Positions 5,785 to 6,433 of a DNA stretch of 6,433 bases are shown here, one piece after another (within the stretch, counting starts at the first letter, position 1; every line of letters begins with the position of its first letter). The notes below the pieces were generated by a model. That model was not told the DNA's origin. It did not search any database and worked only from the letters and a program-made list of their open reading frames with translations. The DNA lies in the NCBI GenBank assembly GCA_012799495.1, contig JAAZLD010000248.1, positions 1-6,433 of the forward strand, written 5' to 3'. Both the position numbers and the translations under genes were made by a program. The stretch is from Desulfitobacterium sp. (GTDB lineage Bacteria; Bacillota; Desulfitobacteriia; Desulfitobacteriales; Desulfitobacteriaceae).

Positions 5785-6080
5785 TAAACCGATGATGGGG
5801 AAGTAAAACCGAAAAACCAGCCTACTAGAGAGCCAGGGATGGTGGAAGCCTGGCAGGAGATGGAGCGGGTAAATGGACCCCTGAGGGCGAGGCGAAAAGA
5901 AATGAGTAGCCAAGACGCAGAGCCAGCGTTAACGGGCTAAGGGTGTGATGGCACCCTGCAAGAGTGAACTTATGGTTGTGCCAAATTGTTAAGCTAAAAT
6001 ATTTGGTTTTACCATAGGTTAATTAAGGTGGTACCGCAGGTATAGGCCTGCCCTTAAGATATTTAAGGGCAGGCTTTTTT
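5785..6080 (+). promoter_or_regulatory. T-box riboswitch, tryptophan-specific (UGG specifier)
   Basis: This leader RNA binds uncharged tRNA and then lets transcription continue into the downstream gene. Stem I has GGGG (5797-5800) pairing with CCCC (5878-5881), the loop-E AGTA at 5802-5805 and the conserved AGAGAG region (5827-5832). The distal hairpin GCCAGG/CCTGGC (5832-5837 / 5849-5854) carries GGTGGAAG in its loop. On the 3' side of the specifier loop, AAA-TGG-A precedes CCCC and TGAG, so the specifier is TGG (5874-5876), tryptophan. A hairpin AGGGTG/CACCCT (5940-5945 / 5952-5957) lies in the middle. In the antiterminator, TTAAGG (6023-6028) pairs with CCTTAA (6052-6057) and GCAGG (6036-6040) with CCTGC (6047-6051), leaving the 7-nt bulge TGGTACC (6029-6035). 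The base facing the tRNA discriminator is T6032. The trpX-like gene downstream supports the specificity. Confidence 0.93.
6046..6080 (+). terminator. T-box-controlled intrinsic terminator
   Basis: GCCTGCCCTTAA (6046-6057) pairs perfectly over 12 bp with TTAAGGGCAGGC (6063-6074) around the loop GATAT, followed by six T (6075-6080). Its left arm is the same sequence that the antiterminator uses (6047-6057), so the two structures exclude each other. It should form when tryptophan tRNA is charged. Confidence 0.95.
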
Positions 6081-6115
6081 GCATATTTAAGAAGCTTCAC
6101 TCCTAGGTACACCCC

Positions 6116-6141
6116 TCTCAATTGCCTGGCCAGCATTGAGA
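6116..6141 (+). other. Hairpin in the trpX leader after the T-box
   Basis: TCTCAAT (6116-6122) pairs perfectly with ATTGAGA (6135-6141), and GC/GC (6124-6125 / 6133-6134) can add to the stem. It lies between the T-box terminator and the gene and has no T run after it, so it is not a terminator. It could stabilise or process the mRNA; function unknown. Confidence 0.35.
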
Positions 6142-6211
6142 AATTGCAGGGAAGACCCTCAACTTTTATAAAAATCGAATTTTTTTATTAAAGAGTAGGA
6201 GGAATCTTCAA

Positions 6212-6433
6212 ATGAAAAAGAAATTAGCGGGTATTTTAAGTTTTGTCTTAGTTCTATCCTTATTAGTCACAGGCTGTACTTCTAATGGTTCCAAGGAAGA
6301 TGATGACGGCACAGTAACTATCGGTATTATGCAAATTGTGGAACACCCTTCCCTGAATATGATTCGGGAAGCCATTATTGAGGAACTGGATGCTCAAGGA
6401 TATAAAGACGGAGAAAATATTAAGATTGAGTAT
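6212..6433 (+). CDS. trpX: TrpX-like ABC substrate-binding lipoprotein, 5' part only
   Basis: The first 74 codons of a lipoprotein gene run off the window end. The signal peptide has KKK at 2-4, a hydrophobic core at 8-18 and the lipobox VTGC with Cys22. A short Ser/Asp-rich linker follows. The mature part starts GTVTIGIMQIVEHPSLNMIR, continues into a helix with 'LDAQGYKDGENIKIEY', and matches the start of the ABC_sub_bind family (COG2984, TrpX). Full members are about 320 residues. The ATG has AGGAGG at 6197-6202, nine bases upstream. The UGG-specifier T-box makes a tryptophan importer likely, as reported for trpXYZ in other Firmicutes; COG2984 members in general have other or unknown ligands. 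The permease (trpY) and ATPase (trpZ) would be expected just downstream. Expression should rise when uncharged tRNA-Trp accumulates. Confidence 0.85.
   Translation, partial: MKKKLAGILSFVLVLSLLVTGCTSNGSKEDDDGTVTIGIMQIVEHPSLNMIREAIIEELDAQGYKDGENIKIEY

Noticed and set aside
6168..6188. Second terminator before trpX (A-run/T-run hairpin)
   Set aside because: The stem would be only A-T pairs with no GC base, too weak for an intrinsic terminator.

Overview
The window looks like chromosome from a low-GC, Gram-positive, probably anaerobic Firmicute of the clostridial/Peptococcaceae type. Supporting signs are moderately AT-rich DNA, strong AGGAGG-type ribosome binding sites, three lipoproteins with an LTGC or VTGC lipobox, tightly packed plus-strand operons and a classic T-box riboswitch. 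The genus is not determinable from the sequence alone. All recognised genes lie on the plus strand, and all belong to ABC importers.

Layout. 1-374 is a gene-poor leader. It holds a possible 3' end of an unknown reading frame, two overlapping promoter candidates, a short broken reading frame and a perfect 7-bp inverted repeat. 375-2553 is a molybdate importer operon, modA-modB-modC (binding lipoprotein, permease, ATPase). The last five codons and the stop of modC lie inside a repeat cassette at 2535-2839. This cassette is built from GGGGACAGGT / ACCTGTCCCC units in opposite orientations and from repeated GTCCCCGTGGCAC blocks; it resembles a non-autonomous REP-like or inverted-repeat element. 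A strong intrinsic terminator at 2858-2897 follows.

2969-5629 is a second ABC operon: an ATPase, a permease and an NMT1/THI5-like binding lipoprotein of the nitrate/sulfonate/taurine/pyrimidine-precursor class. Its substrate cannot be read from the sequence. The permease overlaps the ATPase by 8 nt and the binding-protein gene follows after about 55 nt.

5752-6080 carries a promoter and a complete T-box leader. The specifier codon reads UGG (tryptophan), and the antiterminator and terminator are mutually exclusive. This leader precedes a third lipoprotein gene at 6212, cut by the window end, that resembles TrpX (COG2984, ABC_sub_bind). The T-box specificity and the protein family agree, pointing to a tryptophan-starvation-induced trpXYZ importer whose remaining genes lie beyond the window.

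Points most worth a second look: the repeat cassette that supplies the modC stop codon, the Trp T-box whose UGGN base is U although bacterial tRNA-Trp normally has G73, and the orphan THI5-like transporter with no riboswitch to declare its substrate.
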